This document shows positions 26,309 to 36,105 of a stretch of 64,000 bases of DNA, piece by piece. Every line of letters starts with the position of its first letter. Within the stretch, counting starts at the first letter, position 1. The DNA comes from an uncultured Chthonomonas sp. (GTDB lineage Bacteria; Armatimonadota; Chthonomonadetes; Chthonomonadales; Chthonomonadaceae). The position numbers were made by a program, and so were the translations under genes. Where the stretch lies: assembly GCA_903919615.1 (NCBI GenBank), contig CAIXIX010000086.1, forward strand, positions 17,980 to 81,979. The letters are read 5' to 3'. The notes below the pieces were generated by a model. It did no database searches, was not told the DNA's origin, and saw nothing but the letters and a program-made list of their open reading frames with translations.

Positions 26309-28840
26309 TTACTTTGTTTCGATCGCCTCAAGCGCGGACTTGACAGCGTCTTTCACTGTTTGGTCTTTGGTTTTCAGTTGAAGCGCTTTCAGTGCGTCTG
26401 TTGCGGCGGCATCCTTGCGGTTGCCAAGTACGCGAACCGCGGTCACCTGCACTGCAGGAAGATCTTCCGATTGAATGATCTTCAGCAGGGCCGCGTGAAC
26501 CGGTGCGCTTCCGACGGGCTGGTTCTCCAGACCGCTAATCGCTTCGCTTCTAACGCGCCGTGCATAGGATGGCGCCGTGGCCGTGATAAGCTCACGCCCG
26601 ACTGCTTCCTCTTTCGAGTCCGAGAGCAGGCTCACGCTACGCATCGCCAGTCTATCGGCGAGCGATTTCGATGCGAGCTGATGGCGGAAGACATCGAGGT
26701 TCTCTTTCAATGCCGTTTTTGCAAGTGCGGTAAGGGCAGCTTCCACCACGTTGTAGGGTTCGGTATCGCTGATAGCAATATTGTGAATTAGCGCGGTGTC
26801 CTGAGCCGTTGGCGGCAGTTTTGCAAGCGCCTCAATGGCTGCAGGCCTGCGATTGATCTGCGTAGAGCGAACCTGCTCTCGAAGAAGAGGGCGAAGCGAT
26901 TCCCGCTTGAATTCACCAAGTCTCGAAATCAGCGTGACAGCATTCCCTGTGTGGTACTCCGTCTTGAGCGCATCAGAGTAGATCTGTACCAACTTATCTT
27001 CGCTAACGTCGCCGCCCGGCTTTAGCCGTGTCAGAGCGTATTTGCGGTCCTGAGCGTTCGAAGCGTACAGCAGAATTGCGGGGATCTGATCGTCAGTCCA
27101 GTTAACGTCCTTTAACTCCCGCAGAAGGTCGTGATCCGGGTCGATAAGAACGGCATCCGGCTTGGTATCGGCCGGCAGCTTGAACTCCTCGTCCGCCTTT
27201 GTAAGGTTAATAATCTGCTTTTCGAGATGGACCGATGTGTTCGATCGGAGAATGCCTACAGTAAGGGCAATTTTGTAGACCGCAGGTGTGCCATCCGAAG
27301 TGTCCTGAAGCTGCTTTATGTGCAGATTGATCGTCTTAGACACCTCGTCGTAGGTCCACGATGGCGTGAAGACGGGATGACCCGGCGCGAAGATCCACTG
27401 ATCGAAGAACTGGCGGACGTTCTTGCCGCTAGATTCGAAAATCGCCTTCTCCAGGTCGGCTGCGACTACCGGCTTGTAGGCGTTTTCGTGCAGGTAGTGC
27501 CCCAGAGCATGGTAGAAATCCTCGTCGCCCAGATAGCGGCGAAGCATATGCAGGATCACGCCGCCCTTGTCGTAGGTATGCGAAGAATCGAACATCGTAT
27601 CCGCGTTGGCATACATCTGTGTAGATAGTGCGTGAAGTGTTCTCGAGCGGAAGTAGCCCTGTCGATTGCTCTCGACGGTATCTTCATAGGCGCCTCTGCC
27701 GAACTTATGCTCGTCGTAGATCATCTGCATGAAGGTCGCGAAGCTCTCGTTCAGCCACGTATCGCCCCAATCCTGACAGGTTACAAGGTCTCCAAACCAC
27801 TGGTGACCGAGCTCATGCGAAGTGAGGCTAGCGATGCCAGCGATATTCGAGCGAGCATCGACTAGGCCGCCGAAGCTGCCAAGGGTTGTGGCGCTGACAT
27901 TCTCCATACCGCCCGGGAAGTCGTAAACGAACGACTGAGCGTATTTTGGCCACGGATATTTGACGCCGAGAGTATCGGAGAAGAACTGAAGCATATCTGG
28001 GGTGTGGCCGAAGGATGCCTTCAGCTTGTCGCCCATGCCCTTGGGGCATGCATAGAGCAACGGAACTCCGGCCCAGTCGTCCTTAACGATGTCCAGTTCG
28101 CCGCCAACGAGCGAGAGCAGATAGGTAGAGTGCGGCTGCGTCATCGTCCATCGGAAGGTCGCGGTGTGCTTTGCCTTGTCGACGGTTGTAGGACCCTGAG
28201 AACCGTTACCGATCACCTGGAAGTTATCGGGAACGGTTACGATCTCTTCTGAGGTGCATTTGTCGTCTGGAAAGTCGAAACAGGGCACCCAGTAACGGTT
28301 TGTTTCCGTTTCACCCTGGGTCCAAAACCCTGGCTTGCGAAACGGGTCGCTCGGGCTGGGATCGATAAACTTGAATCCACCCTGACCATTGGCGCCGCCA
28401 TGCGCCGTCGGATTGGGCATGAAGTACTTAACATTGACAACCACCGGCTGATGCTTCTGCAGCGGCCGGGGCGGCGTTATTGTTAGAAGGTTGTTTTCGT
28501 GTGTGAATTTCGCCGAGGCGCCGTCAATGGTAACCGCACTAATCTTCAGATTAGAGCCGGCGTCCATGACGACAGCCTTCAAGTTCTGACGGAAAGGGAT
28601 AATCGTGTGCGTCACATCGCCGTCGGCAGTGTGGTTCTTGTAGCTAACGTTGAAGATTAGTTTAAGGTGAGTGTCGTGATAATCTCTTGACCGCGCATAG
28701 TGCATCGTCGCTACCGGCGCGTGAAAAGCATCTCCTCTTGGGGCGTCATCCTGTGCCGCCGCGGCAATAGGCGCAGCTAGGGCGGATGAGATGCCAAGTG
28801 TCAGGAGACCGGAATACCGAAATACGGATGTCTGGTTCAA
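26309..28840 (-). CDS. M1 family aminopeptidase
   Basis: This secreted zinc aminopeptidase is about 843 residues from a TTG at 28840, preceded at six bases by AAGGAG; the track's GTG at 28915 has no ribosome site. A signal peptide follows (LLTLGISSALAAPIAAAAQ). The exopeptidase motif GGMEN and the zinc site HELGHQWFGDL...WLNES mark an active gluzincin. The C-terminal part (about residue 600 on) is helical and HEAT-like. It probably trims peptides in the periplasm or outside. Confidence 0.9.
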   Translation of the reverse strand: MNQTSVFRYSGLLTLGISSALAAPIAAAAQDDAPRGDAFHAPVATMHYARSRDYHDTHLKLIFNVSYKNHTADGDVTHTIIPFRQNLKAVVMDAGSNLKISAVTIDGASAKFTHENNLLTITPPRPLQKHQPVVVNVKYFMPNPTAHGGANGQGGFKFIDPSPSDPFRKPGFWTQGETETNRYWVPCFDFPDDKCTSEEIVTVPDNFQVIGNGSQGPTTVDKAKHTATFRWTMTQPHSTYLLSLVGGELDIVKDDWAGVPLLYACPKGMGDKLKASFGHTPDMLQFFSDTLGVKYPWPKYAQSFVYDFPGGMENVSATTLGSFGGLVDARSNIAGIASLTSHELGHQWFGDLVTCQDWGDTWLNESFATFMQMIYDEHKFGRGAYEDTVESNRQGYFRSRTLHALSTQMYANADTMFDSSHTYDKGGVILHMLRRYLGDEDFYHALGHYLHENAYKPVVAADLEKAIFESSGKNVRQFFDQWIFAPGHPVFTPSWTYDEVSKTINLHIKQLQDTSDGTPAVYKIALTVGILRSNTSVHLEKQIINLTKADEEFKLPADTKPDAVLIDPDHDLLRELKDVNWTDDQIPAILLYASNAQDRKYALTRLKPGGDVSEDKLVQIYSDALKTEYHTGNAVTLISRLGEFKRESLRPLLREQVRSTQINRRPAAIEALAKLPPTAQDTALIHNIAISDTEPYNVVEAALTALAKTALKENLDVFRHQLASKSLADRLAMRSVSLLSDSKEEAVGRELITATAPSYARRVRSEAISGLENQPVGSAPVHAALLKIIQSEDLPAVQVTAVRVLGNRKDAAATDALKALQLKTKDQTVKDAVKSALEAIETK

Positions 28841-28939
28841 GAGGGGCTCCTTGGGATCGGGACTAAAGCAATCGAGGAATGCGACCGATTCATTCCAGCG
28901 TCTATTGTAGCTCACAACTGCCGATTCGACGATAGTGTT

Positions 28940-30388
28940 CTACTGTCCCTGGCCAAGCGTGAAACCTGGCTCACCATCGAAGTAACAGAGGTTTTCACAC
29001 TTGATGAAGTCTAGCTCTGCATTGCTGATGTGTTGAAGGAGATTTATGATGTCAGAGTGCTGGACTGGCTGGTTATCGTCTGTCCGCATAAATCGGCATC
29101 GCCAGTGGTCGGTACAGAACGTCTCGGGAAGTCCGTTAGGCCATATCTTCACTCCCCGGTTTGTAACCATGGTTAGCGCTAGAGCCTGCGTGTTTGTCGC
29201 TTCCAACAGCCTGCCAAGCGTGTCTGGCGACCCATCTCGCCAGTGCAGGAAGACATCAACTCCTACCAGCTCTTTGTTTGCTGCCGGCTTTCGGATTGTG
29301 GTAATGGCTGACCGAAGTTTAGGTGCGTTAGTGTAGGTGACGGCACTAAACGTTTGCGGCAACTGGTTGAGGCGAGCGATGACGGCAGCCGCAAACTCCG
29401 TTGTACCCACGCTTTTGGTGCTTGCTTCCGGGCTATAGATGTCTGCAGTATGAATCCCATCCTCGATGGTGCGAAGCCAGGCGTTGTGAATTCTGGCCGC
29501 CACCTCTGGCTGCCCGATGTGAACCAGCATCATAACAGCAGCCAGTAACAGCCCAGAGGGGTTGGCAACATTCTGGCCCGCGATGGCAGGCGCCGACCCA
29601 TGGATTGCTTCAAACATCGCCCCATGTTCACCAATATTCGCGGAACCCGCCATACCGATAGAGCCGGCTATCTGCGCCGCTACATCTGAGAGGATGTCAC
29701 CATAAAGATTGGGCATAACGATCACGTCGAAAACTTCCGGCGTGTCCGCCAGTTTTGCTGCACCGATATCAACTATCCAGTGTTCGTTTTCAATGTCTGG
29801 GTACTCGAGCGCGATCTCATCGAACACCTTGTGAAACAGCCCGTCGGTAAGCTTCATGATGTTGTCTTTTGTGAAGCAGGTAACTCGCTTGCGACCATTC
29901 TGCCGCGCATACTCAAAGGCGTATCGAACGATCTTTTCGCAGCCCGGCCTTGAGATGAGCTTAAGGCACTGCATCACTTCATCTGTCTGCCGGTGCTCGA
30001 TGCCTGCATACAGATCCTCTTCGTTCTCTCGGATAATTACGACATCCATATTGGGGTGGAGGGTATGGACGAACGGCGGATAGGCAACACATGGCCGTAC
30101 ATTCGCATATAAGCCGAGGCTCTTTCGGATAGTAACGTTCAAGCTCTTAACGCCTCCACCTTGAGGTGTCGTGATTGGCGCCTTGAGAAACACCCCGGTG
30201 CGCCGGAGCGAATCCCAGGCGCTCGGCTCGATTCCTGATTTAATGCCTCGAGAATAAAGTTTCTGGCCAATCTCGATACACTCCACGTCGATTTTCGCCT
30301 GGGCTTCCATTAGGATATCTAGGACAGCCTGCATTATCTCCGGGCCGATTCCATCCCCGTATGCAACTGTTACCGCTGTTTTATTCAT
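28940..30388 (-). CDS. icd: Isocitrate dehydrogenase, Thermus-type with extra C-terminal domain
   Basis: The 482-residue enzyme oxidatively decarboxylates isocitrate to 2-oxoglutarate. The substrate loop is LNVTIRKSLGLYANVRP, and the metal-binding region is [20 protein letters not shown]. The nucleotide loop reads HGSAPAIAGQNVANP, where the Lys-Tyr pair of NADP enzymes is replaced by Ala-Ile. About 140 extra residues (from about 345) form the extra domain known in Thermus IDH. A second isocitrate dehydrogenase lies at 57786-58850. It is transcribed divergently from a small regulator with two palindromes between. Confidence 0.85.
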   Translation of the reverse strand: MNKTAVTVAYGDGIGPEIMQAVLDILMEAQAKIDVECIEIGQKLYSRGIKSGIEPSAWDSLRRTGVFLKAPITTPQGGGVKSLNVTIRKSLGLYANVRPCVAYPPFVHTLHPNMDVVIIRENEEDLYAGIEHRQTDEVMQCLKLISRPGCEKIVRYAFEYARQNGRKRVTCFTKDNIMKLTDGLFHKVFDEIALEYPDIENEHWIVDIGAAKLADTPEVFDVIVMPNLYGDILSDVAAQIAGSIGMAGSANIGEHGAMFEAIHGSAPAIAGQNVANPSGLLLAAVMMLVHIGQPEVAARIHNAWLRTIEDGIHTADIYSPEASTKSVGTTEFAAAVIARLNQLPQTFSAVTYTNAPKLRSAITTIRKPAANKELVGVDVFLHWRDGSPDTLGRLLEATNTQALALTMVTNRGVKIWPNGLPETFCTDHWRCRFMRTDDNQPVQHSDIINLLQHISNAELDFIKCENLCYFDGEPGFTLGQGQ

Positions 30389-30425
30389 TTCGTGTCTCGT
30401 CCTTTCAGCTTAGGTTATACTTATA

Positions 30426-30466
30426 TATTCGCGAATAGGATACCACGAAATGTAATACGCGTATTA
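30426..30466. promoter_or_regulatory. Two palindromic operator candidates in the icd/regulator divergent region
   Basis: TATTCGCGAATA (30426-30437) and TAATACGCGTATTA (30453-30466) are perfect palindromes sharing ATWCGCGWAT, with centres 28 bases apart. TATAAT at 30465-30470 overlaps the second and could serve the regulator gene at 30508. They are likely binding sites of the adjacent winged-helix protein. Confidence 0.6.
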
Positions 30467-30507
30467 TAATACACGAAAAACCTATCGTATATTTTGAGGA
30501 GTCAACC

Positions 30508-30813
30508 ATGTCTAGTCAATCCGTACAAGAGGCGCCTTCCGGGAATGCGTGGACTTTCCTGAGCAATCACTCGCATGTCCTCATCTGCCTGGCGCGTGAT
30601 CCCACGTCCCGCCTGCGGGATGTCGCCGTGTCGGTTGGCATCACAGAGCGTGCTGTACAGCGCATCGTTGCGGAACTGGAAGAGGGTGGTGTCATTACCA
30701 AAACGCGAGATGGCCGATGTAACCAGTATCAGGTGCATCGCTCGCTGCCACTGCGGCATGCAGTCGAATCTGGCTGTACGGTAGGGGATCTGCTTGAAAT
30801 GGTGTCTGCGTAG
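30508..30813 (+). CDS. Small winged-helix transcriptional regulator
   Basis: This 101-residue ArsR/MarR-like DNA-binding protein reads, over residues 15-85, as a winged helix-turn-helix: SHVLICLARDPTSRLRDVAVSVGITERAVQRIVAELEEGG (recognition helix RAVQRIV) followed by the wing KTRDGRCNQYQVH. No ligand-binding domain is attached. GAGG lies seven bases before the ATG. It is divergent from icd, and palindromes lie between them, so it probably regulates itself and icd; the effector is unknown. Confidence 0.78.
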   Translation: MSSQSVQEAPSGNAWTFLSNHSHVLICLARDPTSRLRDVAVSVGITERAVQRIVAELEEGGVITKTRDGRCNQYQVHRSLPLRHAVESGCTVGDLLEMVSA

Positions 30814-30880
30814 CAAAGGTAACGATGCCACAAAGAGTGAATAGTGGGGAAACTGGCAATTGGCCCTCAGGAGGCGTGCA

Positions 30881-31693
30881 ATGGCGCTCACGGAACAGCA
30901 GGTCCGTTTTTTTAATACCTTTGGTTATCTCGGAATCAAGCAGATGTTTTCGCCGGACGAGATCTCATGGATCATCAAGGACTTTGAGTTCGCAATACAG
31001 GAGTACGGCGGTGGGAAGAACCATGACGGCAGCGCCCGAACGATGTTCGGGGCGCCCATCGAGCGAACCGCCAGGCTCTGCACCCTACTGGACGATCCCC
31101 GCATAACTGGCCTTATCGGCAGTTTAATCGGCGAAGATTTCAACTACTGCAGCGGAGATGGCAACTACTACTCAGGCGACACCGGCTGGCATCCCGACGG
31201 GAACTGGGGCGAGCTCTTTGCGGTGAAGGTGGCGTTTTATCTCGACCCGCTTACGGCCGAAAGCGGCTGCCTGCGCGTGGTTCCGGGCAGTCAGGATCCG
31301 GACCATCCGATCCGAAAGCACAAGATCAACATGAATGGCTCTCATGAGCTATTCGGTGTTGCACCGAAGGACTTTCCAGGAAATGTTCCCCTCGAGACAA
31401 CTCCCGGCGACATCGTGATCTTCAATCACGATACGTATCATGCTGCCTTCGGCGGCAGCAACCGAAGGCGTATGTTCACGATGAACTGTATTCGGCGTTG
31501 CCATACGGATCATGAGCTGGAGATGGGTCACAAATACCTTAGCGTTCACTCGCCGGGCGGTTACAACGTAAGGACAGGCGCAGGAATGTTCCTGCCGCTT
31601 ATGCTCGATACGGCAAGCGAAGCGCGCATGCACCACCTCGCGCAGCCTGCCCAGATCCACGACGAGCTGTTTCCGCACTTGGCGAGGGAGTAA
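30881..31693 (+). CDS. Phytanoyl-CoA dioxygenase (PhyH) family protein
   Basis: An Fe(II)/2-oxoglutarate-dependent oxygenase of about 270 residues from the ATG at 30881, which has AGGAGG six bases upstream. The iron facial triad is visible as HPDGN (His, Asp) and a distal His in HDTYHAAFGG, followed by the 2-oxoglutarate-binding Arg in NRRRMFTMN. PhyH enzymes hydroxylate small molecules or lipids; the substrate is unknown. Its stop codon is followed within a few bases by a GTGGGTTA-type low-complexity array. Confidence 0.85.
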   Translation: MALTEQQVRFFNTFGYLGIKQMFSPDEISWIIKDFEFAIQEYGGGKNHDGSARTMFGAPIERTARLCTLLDDPRITGLIGSLIGEDFNYCSGDGNYYSGDTGWHPDGNWGELFAVKVAFYLDPLTAESGCLRVVPGSQDPDHPIRKHKINMNGSHELFGVAPKDFPGNVPLETTPGDIVIFNHDTYHAAFGGSNRRRMFTMNCIRRCHTDHELEMGHKYLSVHSPGGYNVRTGAGMFLPLMLDTASEARMHHLAQPAQIHDELFPHLARE

Positions 31694-31698
31694 ACGTA

Positions 31699-31895
31699 AG
31701 TGGGTTTGTGGGTTAGTGAGTGGTAAGTGGGTGAGTAAGTAATTGCGTGCTTTCTGTACGACGCGTAAGGCCATAAAGACCTGTATGATGCGATACATTT
31801 GTTAAGCTGGAGGACCTGTCACGTGATGATGGATCAGCCGCCGTCCGACAGGCGGACTCCCTCCCTCACCCACTCGCTCACTAACCCACTCACTG
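31699..31895. repeat. Inverted pair of low-complexity arrays between convergent genes
   Basis: From 31699 to 31740 runs a degenerate array of GTGGGTTA/GTGAG units. From about 31857 to 31895 the same type runs in the opposite orientation (CCCACTCGCTCACTAACCC). They share GTGGGTTAGTGAG and could pair into a long imperfect hairpin with a loop of about 115 bases. The array abuts the stop codons of both convergent genes. Confidence 0.7.
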
Positions 31896-34800
31896 CTTAA
31901 ACGGCCTGAGCACGAAGCTGCCTTTCAGCGCTGTGTCTTTGCGGACTTTGATCAATTTGTCTGGCAGCAGGTTCGTGCTGAAGTCGAAGGGTGGGGCGAC
32001 TGCGCTGAGCAAAAATAGTTCGACGCCATCGCTGCCACGGACGCAGCGCGCATGCAGCGGATCGGATGCCGGAAGGGCGCAGAGCCCGGCTTGCTTAGCC
32101 GATACCGCGTACCAGCGGACGTCGCGCTTTGTTGTGCGGAACGTCAGATCGGCTGGCTTTGCAGTGCCGAAGTTTGCGCCGATATGATCGACCGGATATT
32201 CGCTCCAGATACCGTCTCGGTTCCATGATAGCTGCTCCACACCTTGCCCGAGTGGCAGCCTCAGCCCAACCTCCCAGAGGTTTGCTGGTGCGCCCGTCCA
32301 GTTCAGGGTCCAGCTCACGGCTACCTCGGCGTTGCCATGCGGCTCATAGCGAATCTCAAGCCTGGCAATGGGCTCTGCCTTCTCCCGAAGCGAGACAGAT
32401 TGAACCGTTGTAATTACGGGGTTTGCCTCATCGCGTGAGATCTGAACATCTGCGAGACCTAACACCGGCGAAACCGCGCTGCCAATAAAATCTGCAGCGC
32501 CATGGTCTCCGTGATTCTTCCGTCCTTCTCCCAGATCGAGCTGGATTGGGCCCCGCAACAGCTCGGTACCATTAAAATGCAGCGCACCAAGGGCGCCATT
32601 TTTAAATGTGGCAGAACCGCTATCCAGCCATGCAACCTTCACATCTGCGCCGGCCTGTGTCTCATGAAAATCGCGATCTCGATCTGCTGCAGGCGCCGAA
32701 GGCAAAAGAGCAGCGCCGGCCAAATGAATGCGCGATGCATAGATACTTCTGCCATCAGGATGGATAAACTCGAGGCGCAGCGTGTCCATTCCGCTGTCTA
32801 AAGGAAATGCAGCGGTTACGCTGCTGCGCGGCGCACACGTTACAAGTTGAACACCAGTCGCCAGGACCGTGCTGCCGCTCAGCGCCTGCCACTGGCACTT
32901 CAGCTCAGAGAGATCGGTGAAGCTGTATCGGTTTTGGATCGGAACCTGGATGACATTTCCCTGTGCCGCCACTTCGCGAACCGCGATCGTAACCGGGCTG
33001 TAGACCATCTTGACGTTCCAATATTCCGGCTTTACATTGCGGTAGCCATCGACGATGCCCTTGACATTGTTGCCTCGCAGGCCATTCGCATCGCGCTGAT
33101 CCGCGCCGCCGGGATACTTATCGGCTATGCCTTGATCTTGCCACTCCCAAATAAAGGAGCCCAGGATGGAATCGTTGGGCCACACGACGCTCCAGTTCGC
33201 TGAAAGCGCCTGCCCCCAGAAGTCCTTCTCGCCATAGTCGTAGTCGAGCCCATCCTTCACATAGAAGATATGCGGCTGTTCGGTCATAACCAGGGGCGTC
33301 TTCTTGCGCAACGGCTCCGCTGCCATCCGCTTCACGTCCTCGATGGATGGGTAGTGAACATCCTGGAAATCGATCTTGGGGTTGTTCCAGGGGCCGCACT
33401 GCGAAACGAATGCCGGGCGTCCGGGATCGTGCTCTTTCACAAAGTCGAGCATTGCTGCTGCGTTCGGGCCGTAGCCGCTTTCGTTGGCAAGGCTCCAGGC
33501 CAGTACGCATGCACGGTTTTGATCGCGATCGAGTGTCTCTTTTGTGCGCTGTATAAATGCACCGCGAAGCTTTGGATCGGAGAGGTTGCACCAGCAGGCC
33601 GGCACTTCGTCCAAAACATACATGCCGACTTCATCGCAGAGCTCAATAAAACGTCCGGCATGGTTGTAGTGGCTGGTGCGGATCGCGTTGATGTTGCAGC
33701 CCTTCATCAAGGTTAGATCGGTTCTCCATGCCTTTTCGTTAAGGGCGTGGCCGAGAGCGGCCCACTCTTCGTGCCGGCAAGAGCCTGTGCACTTGATCGG
33801 GACGCCGTTCCAGACAACCACTCCGTCTTTAATCTCAACCTGCCGGAAGCCGAACCGCTCCTCTACGCGCTCTACAGCCTTGCCACCGACCGAGATCGTG
33901 GTTACCAGATAGTAGAGATTTGGTTTTTCTGCGGACCAAAGCTTTACGGCTCCGACCTCTTTTGAAAGATCGAGAAGTGCATCTCCTGGCTTGCCCCCGG
34001 TCCACTTCGTCTCAAATGTGGCAAGTTGTGCGGCGGGTGCGCTTGCGAGATACAGATCGCAGTGTACGGTTACCGGATCTGCAGTGGATGCATGGAGGCC
34101 TATCGCGACTTTCAAAGTCGCCGTTTTATAGTCCGGAGAAAGTGGAGTATCGATCTTGACAGACGCTACATGCGTGGGATTGACGGCAACGAGATAGGTA
34201 TCGCGGTAGATGCCACCAAGGCTCCAGTAGTCGCCGGTATCGAGGTCGAATGACGGGGTAGTCTTGCACACACGAACGGCAAGAAGATTGGGTTTGCCCG
34301 GCTGCACAAGGCCGGTAACATCCAGATCAAACGCTGTAAAACCACTTTCGTGATATCCCGCTCGTTTGCCATTGATAAATATCTCAGCGCTATCCCACAC
34401 GCCTTCAAAATGCCAGACGACGTGCTTGCCTTCAAATATTTGAGGCACGGTTACAACTCTGCGATACAGGCCAACCGCATCATCCGGGCCATCGTAGGTT
34501 GGGCTGGAGAAGCCAGCCATCTCCCAGTTCCAAGGGGTGTTGATTGCAGACCAGCTTGTATCATCAAGACCTTTTGCAGCAAATTGGTCTCTTGTCGCCG
34601 GGCTCTCTGCGACTGGCGGCGGCGGTGTCCATTTTTGAAGCGCCCCATTGGCAAGTAGCTTGAGCTCCACGTGCCGAATGCTGGCCCAGGCGGGTCCGCC
34701 ATTTCTGCGCGCGCTTAATACAGTAATGCGCGCATAGCGGCAGTGCGTGGGCTGGAAAGTTGGGGCATCGCTTGGGCCAGTTGGCCCATCCATACGATCC

Positions 34801-35258
34801 AGAAGCGGCTTCCAGACCTTGCCATCAAGCGATACCTCAAGCCGGTAGTGGTAGAGCGTATCGCGAAACTCCCACGTTATCCTCGCGTCGGCCAGGGTCG
34901 CGCCTCCCCCCAAATCTGCTTGCCAGTACTGCGGCATGTTCTCATTCGATGCACACCATCGTGCATCGGGATCGTTCGCGCGAAGTGCATCGAGCGGGCT
35001 ATGGCCCTGCTGAGAGCTGGAGGCGGTTACTGGGCCAGACGAGGCCGAGTGATAGCCATCCTCGGCCATGTAGCCGTGCGTTAACTCAAACTTCCACTGA
35101 CCGGATAATGGCAACACCGCAGGGTTGTCGACCCGAAGTCGGTCGAGGGATATCGGCCCCAGGGTGTGAATTGGGATGGGGATGGATGCGCGGCTGGTCG
35201 CCGTGCAGGCGCACAGGAAACCTACCATTGCATACGCAGAATGAATGTATCTCTTCAT
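31890..35258 (-). CDS. Glycoside hydrolase family 2 beta-galactosidase-like enzyme with discoidin domain
   Basis: A very large secreted enzyme (about 1122 residues from the ATG at 35258, with GGAG upstream and its A shared with the preceding TGA). The signal peptide is MKRYIHSAYAMVGFLCAC. A discoidin-like (F5/8C) insert with ARITWEFRDTLYHYRLEVSL follows at about 110-200, then the sandwich domain (LAVRVCKTTPSFD). The TIM barrel contains LAWSLANESGYGPN, whose Glu is the acid/base, and MTEQPH, a candidate nucleophile. The C-terminal beta-sandwich follows. It degrades galactose-containing glycans, probably in the periplasm. It is coupled to the NlpC-like gene upstream. Confidence 0.85.
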   Translation of the reverse strand: MKRYIHSAYAMVGFLCACTATSRASIPIPIHTLGPISLDRLRVDNPAVLPLSGQWKFELTHGYMAEDGYHSASSGPVTASSSQQGHSPLDALRANDPDARWCASNENMPQYWQADLGGGATLADARITWEFRDTLYHYRLEVSLDGKVWKPLLDRMDGPTGPSDAPTFQPTHCRYARITVLSARRNGGPAWASIRHVELKLLANGALQKWTPPPPVAESPATRDQFAAKGLDDTSWSAINTPWNWEMAGFSSPTYDGPDDAVGLYRRVVTVPQIFEGKHVVWHFEGVWDSAEIFINGKRAGYHESGFTAFDLDVTGLVQPGKPNLLAVRVCKTTPSFDLDTGDYWSLGGIYRDTYLVAVNPTHVASVKIDTPLSPDYKTATLKVAIGLHASTADPVTVHCDLYLASAPAAQLATFETKWTGGKPGDALLDLSKEVGAVKLWSAEKPNLYYLVTTISVGGKAVERVEERFGFRQVEIKDGVVVWNGVPIKCTGSCRHEEWAALGHALNEKAWRTDLTLMKGCNINAIRTSHYNHAGRFIELCDEVGMYVLDEVPACWCNLSDPKLRGAFIQRTKETLDRDQNRACVLAWSLANESGYGPNAAAMLDFVKEHDPGRPAFVSQCGPWNNPKIDFQDVHYPSIEDVKRMAAEPLRKKTPLVMTEQPHIFYVKDGLDYDYGEKDFWGQALSANWSVVWPNDSILGSFIWEWQDQGIADKYPGGADQRDANGLRGNNVKGIVDGYRNVKPEYWNVKMVYSPVTIAVREVAAQGNVIQVPIQNRYSFTDLSELKCQWQALSGSTVLATGVQLVTCAPRSSVTAAFPLDSGMDTLRLEFIHPDGRSIYASRIHLAGAALLPSAPAADRDRDFHETQAGADVKVAWLDSGSATFKNGALGALHFNGTELLRGPIQLDLGEGRKNHGDHGAADFIGSAVSPVLGLADVQISRDEANPVITTVQSVSLREKAEPIARLEIRYEPHGNAEVAVSWTLNWTGAPANLWEVGLRLPLGQGVEQLSWNRDGIWSEYPVDHIGANFGTAKPADLTFRTTKRDVRWYAVSAKQAGLCALPASDPLHARCVRGSDGVELFLLSAVAPPFDFSTNLLPDKLIKVRKDTALKGSFVLRPFKQ

Positions 35259-36073
35259 CAATTCTCCAGTTGCCGCCAGCGCATGAGCCTCCTCGGAGTG
35301 CTAAACCAAATGTCTGGCGACGGGCATGTGACGCAAACGACATGCCGGCGGTTGGGATCGGCTTCAATCCATGTGTGTTCGCCGAGATACGCTAGCGTGT
35401 GTAAGCCAGATTCGGATACGGCAAAGTCGCCCGGCGCGATGCGCGAATAGTCCATGAAGTTCAGGCCCTTGGTATCCAACAGCCTCTTGGAATTGCCTCT
35501 GTACTCTTTCATCAAGGCGTCCGCCGAGCTGTCGTACCACCAGAGTGCGATTCCTTCCCGTATCAATTTCGGGTTAAGTGTTAATACTCCTCTGCGGAAA
35601 TTCGCATCGATCAGCCCAACACGCACGAGGCCCGAGCAATCGATTCCTCTGCTGCTCTCTCCGCCCCAGATATAGAACACGCCTGTGTAGTTGCGCAGGC
35701 TCTGTACATACTCGCATCGTAACGCACCGGGAACATCCGGTCGACCAGGACCGAAAACCAGCGCAATTACGATAAGTGATGTCAGACACCAGGCAACGCG
35801 GGACGCTCTGTAATTTATCCAGAACGGCAAACCGATCCAGACCAACAGGGTTGACAAGACCAGTGCAACCCGAATCAGACCCGTTCGAATAGGAAACAGA
35901 TGGATGCAGACGGAAAGGATCAGCAGCAGCCGCCATGCCTTGAAGAGCATTGCGCGGCGTTTGTCTGGTTCGGGTTGTTCTGCGTCCGGGTTCGGTGACA
36001 ATTTCTTATCGCATGAATCAGGCATTTGGCCGTCGAGCATCTGTTTGGTTCGTGCAGTTCGCGGTCGCAGCAA
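35258..36073 (-). CDS. Membrane-anchored NlpC/P60-like cysteine peptidase
   Basis: The ORF is 271 residues; the true start is uncertain (a TTG at 36073, or ATGs at about 36037 and 36022), none with a strong ribosome site. Two or three hydrophobic segments (about 43-110) anchor it. A papain-like peptidase domain follows, with SRGIDCSGLVRVGL (the Cys) and SGLHTLAYLGEHTWIEAD (the His, with a third acidic/Asn residue likely in IEAD). Such enzymes cleave cell-wall peptides. It lies between hisS (32 bases upstream) and the GH2 gene (overlap). Confidence 0.7.
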   Translation of the reverse strand: MLRPRTARTKQMLDGQMPDSCDKKLSPNPDAEQPEPDKRRAMLFKAWRLLLILSVCIHLFPIRTGLIRVALVLSTLLVWIGLPFWINYRASRVAWCLTSLIVIALVFGPGRPDVPGALRCEYVQSLRNYTGVFYIWGGESSRGIDCSGLVRVGLIDANFRRGVLTLNPKLIREGIALWWYDSSADALMKEYRGNSKRLLDTKGLNFMDYSRIAPGDFAVSESGLHTLAYLGEHTWIEADPNRRHVVCVTCPSPDIWFSTPRRLMRWRQLEN

Positions 36074-36105
36074 GCAGCGACCCTATCGTTTGGATGGCAT
36101 ACGCT

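Noticed and set aside
25488-26381. Plus-strand ORF of 297 codons
   Set aside because: Overlaps the GH43-like gene; Val/Arg-rich shadow without features.
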